A stretch of 64,000 bases of DNA from JALHVH01 sp964585685 (GTDB lineage Bacteria > Acidobacteriota > Aminicenantia > Aminicenantales > Saccharicenantaceae), in NCBI GenBank assembly GCA_964585685.1, contig CAZPEP010000027.1:1-64000 (forward strand). Direction: 5' to 3'. The notes below the pieces were generated by a model. That model was given only the letters and a program-made list of their open reading frames with translations, was not told the origin of the DNA and searched no databases. Both the position numbers and the translations under genes were made by a program. The first letter of the stretch is position 1. Every line of letters begins with the position of its first letter. This document shows positions 38,005 to 47,142 of this stretch, piece after piece.

Positions 38005-39120
38005 TCAATCGGCCTGCTCTTGGAAGGGAATGTCCAGAGCGATCTGGACTCCGCCGCCGGGCCTGTTCTGAAAACGGAGGACGCCCGTCGACCCGGAGAG
38101 ACTCCGGAGGCGGCCCTGGATGTTCTTCAGCCCGACCCCTTTGTCCAGGAGCGCCTCGGGATCTTCCTTCAAACCCAACCCGTCGTCAGAAACCCGGACG
38201 ACGAGCCGCCCTCCGTCCCTACTCGCCGCAATCGTGATCGTCCCGCCCTCGTCGCGGGGCATGATCCCGTGCTTGATCGCGTTTTCCACGAGCGGCTGGA
38301 GGATGAAGCTCGGAATCAGGGCCGGAAGCGTTTCCGGCCCGATATCGTACACGACGGCGAGCCTGTCGCCGAAGCGCGCCTTCATGATGTCGAGGTAAAG
38401 GGTCAGTAGGTCTAGTTCGCTCCTAAGCGGGACGGTCGGCGCGTCCGGCTGTTCGAGAGTAGCGCGGAGGAGGTCACTTAGGCGGCTGATCATCCGGTCC
38501 GCCTTGCCCGGGTCCTCGTAGACCATCGCGGAGATCATGTTCAGAGTATTGAACAGAAAATGGGGATTGACCTGATTCTTCAAGACCTGAAGATTGGCCC
38601 TGGCCAGATCGGCCTCGAGCCGACCGGCGGCAAGTTCCCTCTCGCGGAACATTCGGAGGTGGTCGAGACCCCAAACGACGACCAGGATGACCAAAAAGGC
38701 CACGATGTTGTTGTGGAGATAGTTCAGGCCTGTCCACCGGAAGTCGTTGAGATAAGCCCCCTCCGAGGGGGGGAGACCGACGAGCGGCTTGAAAAGGAGT
38801 TTATAGAGCACGGTGGAAATCGACGATTCCAGAGCGGAGAGGAGGAGGCCCCCGGCGACGAGGACGGGGAGATGGGTAGGCCAGCCGCGGCCTCGGAGGG
38901 GGAACCGACGCGCGAGCCATATCGCGGCCGGAGCGCAGACGGCCCACGGCAGCCACCGGACGGCATAGAGAAGGAAATCCTGCCATAGACTGAGCCGGTA
39001 TCCTCCCGGGGAGAGACGGTAATAAAAAAAATTAGAGGTCGTGAAGAACAGAGTGACGATGAAGAACAGTCCTGTCAGGATCAGGAAGGTTCGTATACGA
39101 GAGCTCATGTGTGACGTCAT
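38005..39120 (-). CDS. LytS/YehU-type sensor histidine kinase
   Basis: 371 residues. Four membrane helices (about 10-30, 45-65, 78-98 and 130-150). His_kinase domain with phospho-acceptor motif QVNPHFLFNTLNMISAMV near 195, then the ATPase with PLVENAIKHGIMP, VRVSDDGLGL and GVGLKNIQGRLRSL. It pairs with the LytTR regulator downstream. The start could also be the ATG five codons in (MSSRIRTF). Confidence 0.94.
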   Translation of the reverse strand: MTSHMSSRIRTFLILTGLFFIVTLFFTTSNFFYYRLSPGGYRLSLWQDFLLYAVRWLPWAVCAPAAIWLARRFPLRGRGWPTHLPVLVAGGLLLSALESSISTVLYKLLFKPLVGLPPSEGAYLNDFRWTGLNYLHNNIVAFLVILVVVWGLDHLRMFRERELAAGRLEADLARANLQVLKNQVNPHFLFNTLNMISAMVYEDPGKADRMISRLSDLLRATLEQPDAPTVPLRSELDLLTLYLDIMKARFGDRLAVVYDIGPETLPALIPSFILQPLVENAIKHGIMPRDEGGTITIAASRDGGRLVVRVSDDGLGLKEDPEALLDKGVGLKNIQGRLRSLSGSTGVLRFQNRPGGGVQIALDIPFQEQAD

Positions 39121-39163
39121 GACAGGCCGTTTTTTCCGGCATTCCGGAGGTCACGCCGGACTC

Positions 39164-39192
39164 ATATTATGACGGTCTCACGGAAATATCAA
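39164..39192 (-). promoter_or_regulatory. Promoter of the LytS/LytTR operon
   Basis: TTGATA (39187-39192) and TAATAT (39164-39169) on the minus strand with a 17-base spacer, about 45 bases upstream of ATG 39120. Confidence 0.65.
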
Positions 39193-39351
39193 GGCGCTTC
39201 ATTCGTCCCGTTCATCCCGGTTTCAAGAACTTGAACAAATGGCAACCGTCGTTACGTTCCGTAAATGTTCCTTGGTCGGGCGCCTCCCCAACGACGCGTT
39301 CGCAGCCGATGCCTCCTAGAGGAAAAGGCCGATCCCCCGAGGACCGGCCGC

Positions 39352-39368
39352 TGGCATATTAATTGCAT
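39352..39368 (+). promoter_or_regulatory. Sigma-54 promoter of the TonB-dependent receptor gene
   Basis: TGGCATATTAATTGCAT matches the -24/-12 consensus TGGCAY-N-TTGCWT: GG at 39353-39354 and GC at 39365-39366, ten bases apart, with the full TTGCA. The start is expected near 39378, and ATG 39411 follows with AGGAGG. Confidence 0.8.
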
Positions 39369-39410
39369 AGGGAGACAGCGAGCCTTTGAATTTCGATAGG
39401 AGGATGGAAC

Positions 39411-42400
39411 ATGAGCAAACGAATCCTGATCCTGATGTTGGGACTGGCCCTTGCCGCCACCGGGGTGTTCGGCCAGGTGACCAATGCCCGCATCGTCGGC
39501 GCCATCGCCGACACCGACGGCAATGTCCTGCCGGGCGTGGCCGTCGAGGCCACGAGCTCCAGGCTCGTCGGCAAGGCGACGACCGTCTCGGACGCGAACG
39601 GCGTTTTCCGCCTGCTCAACCTGATGCCCGGCGTCTACAGGATTACGTACACCCTGGACGGGTTCCAGACGCTGGTCCGGGACGGCATCAGCGTGGCCCT
39701 GGAACAGACGCTCGCTCTGAACGTGACCATGGAGCTCGGGAAGCTCGCTGAGTCGGTCACGGTCACGGGCCAGGCGCCGCTGATCGACATCAAGTCCACG
39801 TCCAAGGACCTGACCCTGACCAAGGGGACGTTCGAAACCCTGCCCAAAGGCCGTGATTTCGCCTCGCTGGTGACGATCCTGCCCGGCGTCGATACGGAAG
39901 CCTTTGCAGGCGGCGTGAACCGGGAGGGGGCCTCTATCCGTGCCGGCGGCCTCTCCGTCGACGGCGCCTCGGCGTCCGAGAACACGTTCTTCGTCGACGG
40001 CATGAACACTACGGAGCTCGAGGACGGCACGATGACGCAGAAGGTCAATTTCGACTTCATCGACGAGGTCCAGGTGAAGGCCAGCGGCTACCAGGCCGAG
40101 TTCGGCGGCTCCCTGGGCGGGGTCATCAACGTCGTGACGCGGTCCGGAGGCAACGAGATCCACGGCGACGTCATCGGCTACTTCAGCGGAAGCGCCCTGA
40201 ACGGGAAGCAACGCGACTCCCTCCGCATCAATCCGCTGGACAACACGATCGCCGAGTACGTCAACTACCAGGACCTGAACGGCAAAACGAAGGAAGCGAT
40301 CCTGGAGGGCGGCCTCAACCTGGGCGGCTACATCATCAAGGACCGGCTGTGGTTCTTCGGCACGTTCATGCCGGCCCAGCGTGACCGCACCCGCCCCGTC
40401 ACCTTCATCCAGAACGGCTCGAAGGACGAATTCAATCGCAAAGACCTCGAGATCAACTATTCCGCGAAGCTTACCGCCCAGCCCTTTGCGAACCTGCGCG
40501 TTTCGGCCAGCTTCCTCAACAACTTCTGGAAGTACCGGGGGTCGCTCCCGACCAGCGACGGGGCGGGAGACCCCTCCACTCCCTATTCCAGGGTCGGGTT
40601 CGATTATCCGAACTGGAGCGCTAGCGCCTCGGCGGATTACACCGTGGGGAACAATCTGATGGTGAGCGCGCGCGGCGGCTTCTTCTTTTCCAACAACAAC
40701 AATCAGCGACTGCAGCCGTCCGAGCCTCTCTGGCTGTTCCGCCAGACCAACGCCCAATACTCCGAGATCCCCGCGGACCTCGTCCGGGCACGTAGTTGGA
40801 TGAACTATTCTCAGGTGGCCGACGGCTACGTCACGAAGAAGGATATCCGGGATCGGGCGTCGTTCAACCTCGACCTCAATTATTTCCCCAATCTCGCCGG
40901 CGAGCATTCTATCAAGGCGGGCGTCCAATGGGTGCGCCTGCACGAGGACGTTGACAACTCGTTCGGCCATCCCTATGTCCGGCTGAACTGGGGTCAGGCC
41001 TATACCGACCCGGCCGATCCCAGCAAACAATACAGCGGCCAATACGGCTATTACGAGGTCCGCAACGGAATTTCCTCTCCTTTCGGCACGTTCGCCGAGG
41101 CCCACAGCACGAGCCTTGCCCTTTACGTGCAGGATTCCTGGACCATCGGCAAGAGACTCACCCTCAACTTCGGCCTGCGCGCCGAAAGCGAATACGTGCC
41201 CAGCTTCAGCGACTTGCCGGAATACAAGGGCAAGAGGGCCGTAGATTTCAAGTTCGGGGACAAGCTGGCGCCGCGCCTGGGCTTCGTCTACGACGTGGCC
41301 GGAGACTCCAGCCTGAAAGTGTTCGGATCCTACGGCATGTTCTACGACGTCTTCAAGCTCGGCATGGCCATCGGCTCCTATGGCGGATTCAAGTGGATCT
41401 CCGATTACTACACCCTCGACACGTACGACTGGAAACAGATCGGCGTCAACGGGAATTACCCCGGCACCTACATCCGCGCCAAGAACGAACGGGAGCCCTC
41501 GTTCGACTCGACGGACCCGGATCTGAAGCCCGTGGCCCAGAGCGAGCTCTCTTTCGGGATCGAAAAGAAGCTCAAGGAAGACCTCTCGACGTCCGTGCGA
41601 TTCGTCTATAAGCACCTCATCCGCACCATCGAGGACATCGGCTTCGAAGAAGCGGAGGGAACCGTCTATTATACCGCCAACCCGGGATTCGGATGGACGC
41701 GCTATCAGAAGGACGGCGGCAACTGGCCCGACCGGCTTTGGGCGTGCCCCAAGGCCAAGCGTGAATACTATGCCATCAACTTCTCCCTGGACAAGCGGTT
41801 CAGCGGCAACTGGATGGGCGGCCTCTCCTTCACCTGGAGCAGTCTCCGCGGCAACTATTCCGGCCTGGCCAGCTCCGACGAGGTGGATGTCAACGGCTAC
41901 GGCCGCACCGATCCCAACGTGGCCCGCTTCTGGGACGGCTGGTTCCTGCCCTACACGCAGGACGGCAAGCCCATCGACGGCCCTCTGGGGACCGACCGGC
42001 CCATCTACTTCAAGGCCTACGGCTCCTACACCTTCCCCTTCGGCCTAACCGTTGGCGCCACCGCCAGCGCCTTCTCCGGCGTGCCCACGTCCATCGAGGT
42101 AACCATGGGCGGCATGCAGGGATTTTATCCGATCGGGCGGGGGACGGAAAAGCGCTCTCCGTTCCTCTACGTCGGGAATGTCTACGCCGAGTACCCGGTC
42201 CGGCTGGGCCGGACCCGGCTGACCTTAAGCGTCAACATCGATAACGTGACCAACAACAAGGCAGCCCAGCGTATATACTCCCTCTACAACCAGGATGACC
42301 CCGCCCTGACCGAGGCCTTGATCCTGGCCCATTTCGATTATCGGACCATCGTTCAGGATCTCGATCCGCGCTTCCTCAAGCCCTACCTCTTCTTGGATCC

Positions 42401-42437
42401 CATCAGCGCCCGCATTGGGATCAAGTTCGGATTCTAA
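39411..42437 (+). CDS. TonB-dependent receptor with carboxypeptidase-regulatory-like domain
   Basis: 1008 residues. Signal peptide MSKRILILMLGLALAATGVF. Residues about 25-105 form a CarboxypepD_reg-like beta domain (ARIVGAIADTDGNVLPGVAV, LLNLMPGVYRITYTLDGFQT). The plug follows (ETLPKGRDFASLVTILPGVD, FFVDGMNTTELEDG, EFGGSLGGVINVVTRSGGNE), then a long 22-strand-type barrel (about 290-1008) ending in ARIGIKFGF with a terminal aromatic. These Oar-like receptors are expanded in Acidobacteriota-like bacteria and take up large ligands. It has its own sigma-54 promoter and terminator. Confidence 0.95.
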   Translation: MSKRILILMLGLALAATGVFGQVTNARIVGAIADTDGNVLPGVAVEATSSRLVGKATTVSDANGVFRLLNLMPGVYRITYTLDGFQTLVRDGISVALEQTLALNVTMELGKLAESVTVTGQAPLIDIKSTSKDLTLTKGTFETLPKGRDFASLVTILPGVDTEAFAGGVNREGASIRAGGLSVDGASASENTFFVDGMNTTELEDGTMTQKVNFDFIDEVQVKASGYQAEFGGSLGGVINVVTRSGGNEIHGDVIGYFSGSALNGKQRDSLRINPLDNTIAEYVNYQDLNGKTKEAILEGGLNLGGYIIKDRLWFFGTFMPAQRDRTRPVTFIQNGSKDEFNRKDLEINYSAKLTAQPFANLRVSASFLNNFWKYRGSLPTSDGAGDPSTPYSRVGFDYPNWSASASADYTVGNNLMVSARGGFFFSNNNNQRLQPSEPLWLFRQTNAQYSEIPADLVRARSWMNYSQVADGYVTKKDIRDRASFNLDLNYFPNLAGEHSIKAGVQWVRLHEDVDNSFGHPYVRLNWGQAYTDPADPSKQYSGQYGYYEVRNGISSPFGTFAEAHSTSLALYVQDSWTIGKRLTLNFGLRAESEYVPSFSDLPEYKGKRAVDFKFGDKLAPRLGFVYDVAGDSSLKVFGSYGMFYDVFKLGMAIGSYGGFKWISDYYTLDTYDWKQIGVNGNYPGTYIRAKNEREPSFDSTDPDLKPVAQSELSFGIEKKLKEDLSTSVRFVYKHLIRTIEDIGFEEAEGTVYYTANPGFGWTRYQKDGGNWPDRLWACPKAKREYYAINFSLDKRFSGNWMGGLSFTWSSLRGNYSGLASSDEVDVNGYGRTDPNVARFWDGWFLPYTQDGKPIDGPLGTDRPIYFKAYGSYTFPFGLTVGATASAFSGVPTSIEVTMGGMQGFYPIGRGTEKRSPFLYVGNVYAEYPVRLGRTRLTLSVNIDNVTNNKAAQRIYSLYNQDDPALTEALILAHFDYRTIVQDLDPRFLKPYLFLDPISARIGIKFGF

Positions 42438-42444
42438 TCCCTCG

Positions 42445-42483
42445 GGGGCCGGGTTCCGGCGTCGATCGCCGGGGCCCGGCCCC
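42445..42483 (+). terminator. Very strong two-part hairpin after the receptor gene
   Basis: GGGGCCGGG pairs with CCCGGCCCC (9 bp), and inside it CCGGCG pairs with CGCCGG around a TCGAT loop, offset by 2-base bulges. It is 8 bases past the stop, followed by TCCCCCTT. Confidence 0.7.
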
Positions 42484-42641
42484 TCCCCCTTACCGGCTTT
42501 CCCTTTGACCACCCTTACCCCTGCTTCCGAATTCGTCCGGAATGCGAGCGGAAATAGCAGATCTCAAGACGTAAATCATGATGGAGATCGAGGATCGAGC
42601 TTATCCGATGATCATGTCGGATGTGATGAAAGGCGCGAACC

Positions 42642-44495
42642 TTACCGGCCCTTGGTCGCCACCGATAGGAGGGACTTCTGATATGCCAGCGCGGCCTGGA
42701 CATAATACTTCGCCGCGTTCTCGATGTCCTTGCTGGACTGGAGAGCCTTCCCCTGAGTCTCGGCTTCTTTGGCCGCATCCAGGGCCTTGTTGCCGACCGG
42801 CTTCGGCTTCAGGTCGTCGACGTCCCCTCTCAAGCCTTCGACATATTTTCTGAAGGCCTTGAGCCGGTCTTCATCCTTAGCTTTTTCCTGGCAGGTCCGG
42901 AAGAGCCTCTCCGAGACCACGCACATGCTCCGGGCATCGACGTAACGCTTTTGTCCGAACACCTTCTGGGCGTCGGACATGACGCCGTCGGCCAGTCGGA
43001 TGAAGAGGGACTTCTCGTCGACGCCCGATCTCAGGGCCACGGCCCTGGCCGCAGAAGCCCGGGCCTGGGCGAGACTCACGGACGAGGCATCGGGGTCCTG
43101 GGGCGCGGGGTCCGCCGGCACGCCCTGCGTCTTGGGATCGACCTTGCCGGCCGGGGGGAGAACCGCGGGCTCACGGCCCTTCGTCTCCCCGGCGTTCGGA
43201 ACGACGGGCGTAACGGCCTGCTTTTTTTCGGGTATGGCGGCCTTCGCTCCGGAGTCGGCCGGCTGTCCGGACGGGACGTCCTTCGCGACCTCTGTCCGGA
43301 CGGGCTGATCGGGAGCGGACGGTCCTCCCTTGCCGGGGAGGAACTTGAGGATGACGAAGGCGGCCAGGGCGAGGACGGCCAGGGCTCCGGCAGGGACGGC
43401 GAACTTCTTCGCCTTGAAGGTGACCGTGATCTCCTTCGTGGACCCCGGCCCCTTCCCGACCACGACCCGCTCCCCCGTCGCGAGCCCCTGTTCCACCCGA
43501 TCGAGCTCCGCGACGAGCTCCTCGGCACTCTGGAAGCGGTCGTCCCGAGACTTCGCCATGCATTTGGCGATGAGGGCGGCAAGGCCCGGCGGGATCAGCG
43601 GATTGATTTCCCGGACATCCTTCGCCTTCTCCGTCTTATGCTTCATGGCCACGCTGAGGGGCGTCTCGCCCTCGAACGGGACGCGGCCCGAGGTCATCTC
43701 GTACAGGACGACTCCCAGCGAGTAGACGTCCGCCCGCGTATCGACGTCCTTGAGCTCGGCTTGCTCCGGGGACATGTACTCTGGTGTGCCGATCATGACC
43801 CCGGAGCCCGTCATCCCCTCGGCGTCGGCGAACCGGGCGATGCCGAAATCCATGATCCGGGCGTTCCCGTCCTGGTCGATCATGATGTTCTGCGGTTTCA
43901 GGTCCCTGTGGACGACGCCTAGGCGGTGCGCCTCGATCAGCCCCTCGGCGACCTGCTTCGCGATATGAATGGCCTTACCCGAGGAGAGGGTCCCCGCCCG
44001 GCGGATGAAACGCTTCAGATCCTCGCCGGAGACGTACTCCATCGTGATGTACCGGAAGAACCCGTCCTCGCCGATGTCGTGCATCCGGCAGACGTTCCGG
44101 TGGCTGATTTTCCGGGCGAACTTGAGCTCGTTCTTGAAGCGTTCGATGGCCTTGTCGTTGACGCTGATCTCGGGCCGGATGAGCTTGAGGGCAACGACCT
44201 CGCCGACCTTGCGGTCGTAGGCTTTGTAAACCTTGCCCATGCCCCCCTGGCCGAGGGTCTCGATGATCTCGTATCGGTCCGCGAACAGGTCCCCACGCGT
44301 AATCTCGAACGTCGGGGACTTGACGGTCCGGGACGACTCGTCTTTTTTCAGCGGGCGGGCACAGTTGGCGCAGAAGCGGCTGTCAGAGGGATTCTCCGTC
44401 CGGCATTCCGGGCAACGGACGGGAGCCGCCCTCCGTTCCCGCGAGGACCCAGCGGATGGAGCCGCGGTTTCGTTCGTTCGTTTTTTGGCTGGCGT
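42642..44495 (-). CDS. Membrane Ser/Thr protein kinase with zinc ribbon, ACG start
   Basis: The frame is open from a TAA at about 44513 and contains no ATG, GTG or TTG before the zinc ribbon and kinase core. GGAGGAGG (44501-44508) lies five bases before ACG 44495, which I take as the start, giving 617 codons. Order: zinc ribbon RCPECRTENPSDSRFCANC, kinase from YEIIETLGQGGMGKVYKAYD with HRDLKPQNIMID and DFGIARF, membrane helix ALAVLALAAFVILKFLP, Pro/Lys linker, and a TPR-like helical end. An internal ATG at 44240 would delete the Gly-rich loop. It is co-transcribed with the FHA-cyclase gene. Confidence 0.85.
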   Translation of the reverse strand, partial: TPAKKRTNETAAPSAGSSRERRAAPVRCPECRTENPSDSRFCANCARPLKKDESSRTVKSPTFEITRGDLFADRYEIIETLGQGGMGKVYKAYDRKVGEVVALKLIRPEISVNDKAIERFKNELKFARKISHRNVCRMHDIGEDGFFRYITMEYVSGEDLKRFIRRAGTLSSGKAIHIAKQVAEGLIEAHRLGVVHRDLKPQNIMIDQDGNARIMDFGIARFADAEGMTGSGVMIGTPEYMSPEQAELKDVDTRADVYSLGVVLYEMTSGRVPFEGETPLSVAMKHKTEKAKDVREINPLIPPGLAALIAKCMAKSRDDRFQSAEELVAELDRVEQGLATGERVVVGKGPGSTKEITVTFKAKKFAVPAGALAVLALAAFVILKFLPGKGGPSAPDQPVRTEVAKDVPSGQPADSGAKAAIPEKKQAVTPVVPNAGETKGREPAVLPPAGKVDPKTQGVPADPAPQDPDASSVSLAQARASAARAVALRSGVDEKSLFIRLADGVMSDAQKVFGQKRYVDARSMCVVSERLFRTCQEKAKDEDRLKAFRKYVEGLRGDVDDLKPKPVGNKALDAAKEAETQGKALQSSKDIENAAKYYVQAALAYQKSLLSVATKGR

Positions 44496-44543
44496 GTTGG
44501 CCTCCTCCGATTACGTCCTTATATTCCAGGGGCGGGTCGAAAG

Positions 44544-46121
44544 TCAAGATTCGGGAACGGGGCCCTTCCAGCCCCGGACCCGATAGGCTTTCAGCTTCCC
44601 CTCGTGTTTCGTCTCGATCTCCCGGGGCGGGTACTCCGCATCCACTCTCTGATGGAGGCGGGCGTAGGCCGCCGGGCTGATGAGGACCTCTCCGGGCCCC
44701 GCCGCGGCGCAGTAACGCGAGGCGGTGTTGATCGTGTTCCCGATGACCGTGTATTCCATGCGCTCGGGCGCGCCAACGAACCCGTGGATGACCGGACCCG
44801 TGTGGATGCCGACGCCGATCCGGAACGCGGGCTTGCCTTTCCAGCGCCCCGCGGCCAGGCGGTCCAGGGCTTCCTGCATCTCCAGGCCCGCCAATACCGC
44901 ATGCTCCCATTGCCGTTCATCCGGATCGGGACTGCCGAAGACCGCGAGGACAGCGTCTCCCATGTACTTGTCGACCGTCCCGCTGCGCCGGAGGACGATC
45001 GGGGTCAGGTCATGGAACATATCGTTAAGCATCTGGACGATGAGCTCGGGCTCCATCCCGGCAGCCATCTTCGTGAACCCGCGGACGTCCGCGAACAGAA
45101 TCGTCACGACCTCGACCCGCTCGCTGACGACCGACAGCTGGGCCGGATTGCGGGCCAGCCTCTCGGCGATGGGCCGGGGGAACTGGGCCAGGAGCCTGGA
45201 CTTGACGACCGCCTCGCGCTGGAGGACCTGTTGAAGGGAGAGGTTCTTGACGAACATCGCCGCCTGGGTCGCCATGACCTGCATCAACCGCAAGTCGTCG
45301 ATGCCGAACGCCGCCTCCCGCGAGGAGGCGTCCAGGTACAGCACCCCTAAAACCTCGCCCTTCCAGATGAGAGGGACGTACATGGCCGACTGGACGCCGA
45401 GGTCCATAAGGCTTGCCGAACGCTCGATCGTGCCGGGGGAATCCACCTCCCACAGGCATCCCTTTTTCTGGTCTCGGACGTGCCGGGCCAGGGTTAGACT
45501 GCAGGTCGGCGGCCGGTCGTCAGGACGGAAGGCCTTGAGGACCAGGTCCTCCCCGACGAGGAGCCCGCCGTGGCCGCTCTGTTCCGCCGCGGGGAAGGCC
45601 TTGAAGACGTGGCCGAGCAGTGAGGCGGCCAAAGATTCGAGGCTGTCGATCTCCCCCAGGGCCGCAGACAGGTCGTAGACCGACTCCAGGCGGAGCCGGG
45701 CGTCCTCGAGCGAAGCTCCTGCGAGGAACAGGTCCGGAAGGGGCTGACGGGCGTCGATGACCTCGCGCGGCGGCCCTTCCGGCGTCCCGGCGGCGTCGCA
45801 GGCGGGCGCCGCCGGGGGTGGGCCTGAAACGCCCTCCACCGAGAGCGTCGTCTCGCCGACGCGGACCTCCGCCCCGGACTCGAGCCGAGCCTTGCCCTTG
45901 ATCCTTTTCCGGCCGATCCAGGTCCCGTTGGTGCTGCCGAGGTCCTCGATGAAATACGCCCCGTCCTCGAGCGTGAGCCGGGCGTGGTGGCCGGAGACCT
46001 TGACGTCCTTTAAATCGAGGTGGCCGGGCGACGGGGCGAGCTGGCGTCCGACGAGGACGGAGTCCAGATCCGTCGTCCACAGCTCGGTCTTACCCGATGG
46101 GGACTTACAAAGGATATGCAT
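44544..46121 (-). CDS. FHA-GAF-adenylate/guanylate cyclase
   Basis: 525 residues. FHA domain (about 20-95: LVGRQLAPSPGHLDLKDVKV, SGHHARLTLEDGAYFIEDLG, STNGTWIGRKRIKG) for binding phosphothreonine. GAF domain about 150-310 (QSAMYVPLIWKGEVLGVLYL). Class III cyclase domain about 340-520 with both metal Asp (TILFADVRGFTKMAAG and KYMGDAVLAVFGSP) and HTGPVIHGFVGAPERMEYTV. The FHA domain could dock on the kinase encoded 49 bases downstream, making a phosphorylation-tuned cAMP or cGMP source. Confidence 0.93.
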   Translation of the reverse strand: MHILCKSPSGKTELWTTDLDSVLVGRQLAPSPGHLDLKDVKVSGHHARLTLEDGAYFIEDLGSTNGTWIGRKRIKGKARLESGAEVRVGETTLSVEGVSGPPPAAPACDAAGTPEGPPREVIDARQPLPDLFLAGASLEDARLRLESVYDLSAALGEIDSLESLAASLLGHVFKAFPAAEQSGHGGLLVGEDLVLKAFRPDDRPPTCSLTLARHVRDQKKGCLWEVDSPGTIERSASLMDLGVQSAMYVPLIWKGEVLGVLYLDASSREAAFGIDDLRLMQVMATQAAMFVKNLSLQQVLQREAVVKSRLLAQFPRPIAERLARNPAQLSVVSERVEVVTILFADVRGFTKMAAGMEPELIVQMLNDMFHDLTPIVLRRSGTVDKYMGDAVLAVFGSPDPDERQWEHAVLAGLEMQEALDRLAAGRWKGKPAFRIGVGIHTGPVIHGFVGAPERMEYTVIGNTINTASRYCAAAGPGEVLISPAAYARLHQRVDAEYPPREIETKHEGKLKAYRVRGWKGPVPES

Positions 46122-46152
46122 TTCCGTCCTTTACTCCATTCATGCAATAGCT

Positions 46153-46180
46153 TATATAACAGCTGACGGCCCCGTGTCAA
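46153..46180 (-). promoter_or_regulatory. Promoter of the cyclase-kinase operon
   Basis: TTGACA (46175-46180) and TATATA (46153-46158) on the minus strand with a 16-base spacer. Confidence 0.65.
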
Positions 46181-46342
46181 AACCCGTCTCGGCCGTCCTC
46201 TCCTCCTCCGCAAAGGACGGTTATCGCCCCAAGGATGACCGCGATTCTTTTCGACATATGAACCTTCTGCGGAAATAATTCAGCCGGATGCTTTCCGCCA
46301 AAGGGCAATCTAACTGCGGGCGCCGGGATATGTCAAGCGAAG

Positions 46343-46372
46343 TTGACTCCGTTCCGTCCGATGGCATATATT
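46343..46372 (+). promoter_or_regulatory. Promoter of the triple-repeat protein gene
   Basis: TTGACT (46343-46348) and TATATT (46367-46372) with an 18-base spacer, 30 bases before TTG 46402. Confidence 0.6.
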
Positions 46373-46401
46373 TCCGGATACGCCCAGCGAAGGAGGCTGC
46401 C

Positions 46402-47139
46402 TTGAGAACAAAACTATTGTCCGCCGTCGCCGTTGCCGCCCTGGTCCTCGGAGCGGCGGAATGTTCAAAAGAAAAAACGGCGGCGGAGGGCCGTGGGGCT
46501 CTGTCCGAAGGAACCGAAGAAGCCCCGGCCGAAGCCACTGAGGAGAGCGCGCCCCGGGGATGGCTCGAGGTCAAAGGGGCCGGACTGGAGGGTCAGGAAG
46601 TCCTGAAGGCCGGGACTTCCGAGAAGGTCGAACTCGTCAGCGCAACCCGTTCGGTCGTTCCTCTCCCCCCCGGGTTTTATGACGTCGTGTTCGGAAAAGA
46701 TCTCTGGAAGGGGGTGATGATCGTTGAGGGCAAGACCACGTCCCTGGTGCCGGGCTGGCTCTCCGTCGCCCACGCCTCTCTCGAAGGCCACGAGGTCGTG
46801 GAGGATGGCACGGGGACCGTCCAGGGCGCCGTAAGCGCCCTAAAAGATACCGTCGCCCTCGTCCCCGGGCGTTACGTCGTCATGTTCGGAAAGCTCCCCT
46901 GGCCGGTCGAGGTCCGGGCCGGAGAAACGCGGACCCTCAGGCCGGGAATAGTCGAAGTCCCCTACGCCGACGCCTCGGGGCACAGAATCTACGACCGCTC
47001 CGGCGCCGTCGTGGGTGAGGTCAGCAACATCCGGAGTTCCATCCCGCTCCCGCCTGGGGAATACGAGATCGATCTCGAAGGAACGAGGGTCCCCTTCTCG
47101 CTCAGGGAGGGAGAGACCCGGAGATTCGAGAGGGAATAG
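46402..47139 (+). CDS. Exported triple-repeat protein, possible lipoprotein (245 aa)
   Basis: Start chosen at TTG 46402 because AAGGAGG precedes it by five bases. N-terminal hydrophobic segment KLLSAVAVAALVLGAAEC; the Cys could be lipidated, but Glu at -1 is unusual. After an acidic linker there are three beta repeats of about 62 residues, each with a GWLEV/GWLSV/GIVEV start, a LEGQEV/LEGHEV/ASGHRI turn and a PPGFYDV/VPGRYVV/PPGEYEI strand (PEGA-like). Four bases separate it from the M28 peptidase gene, so the two are probably co-translated. Confidence 0.65.
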   Translation: MRTKLLSAVAVAALVLGAAECSKEKTAAEGRGALSEGTEEAPAEATEESAPRGWLEVKGAGLEGQEVLKAGTSEKVELVSATRSVVPLPPGFYDVVFGKDLWKGVMIVEGKTTSLVPGWLSVAHASLEGHEVVEDGTGTVQGAVSALKDTVALVPGRYVVMFGKLPWPVEVRAGETRTLRPGIVEVPYADASGHRIYDRSGAVVGEVSNIRSSIPLPPGEYEIDLEGTRVPFSLREGETRRFERE

Positions 47140-47142
47140 CCC

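Noticed and set aside
39252..41615. 787-aa minus-strand frame opposite the TonB receptor gene
   Set aside because: Antisense shadow without any motif; the plus-strand receptor is complete with signal peptide, plug and barrel.
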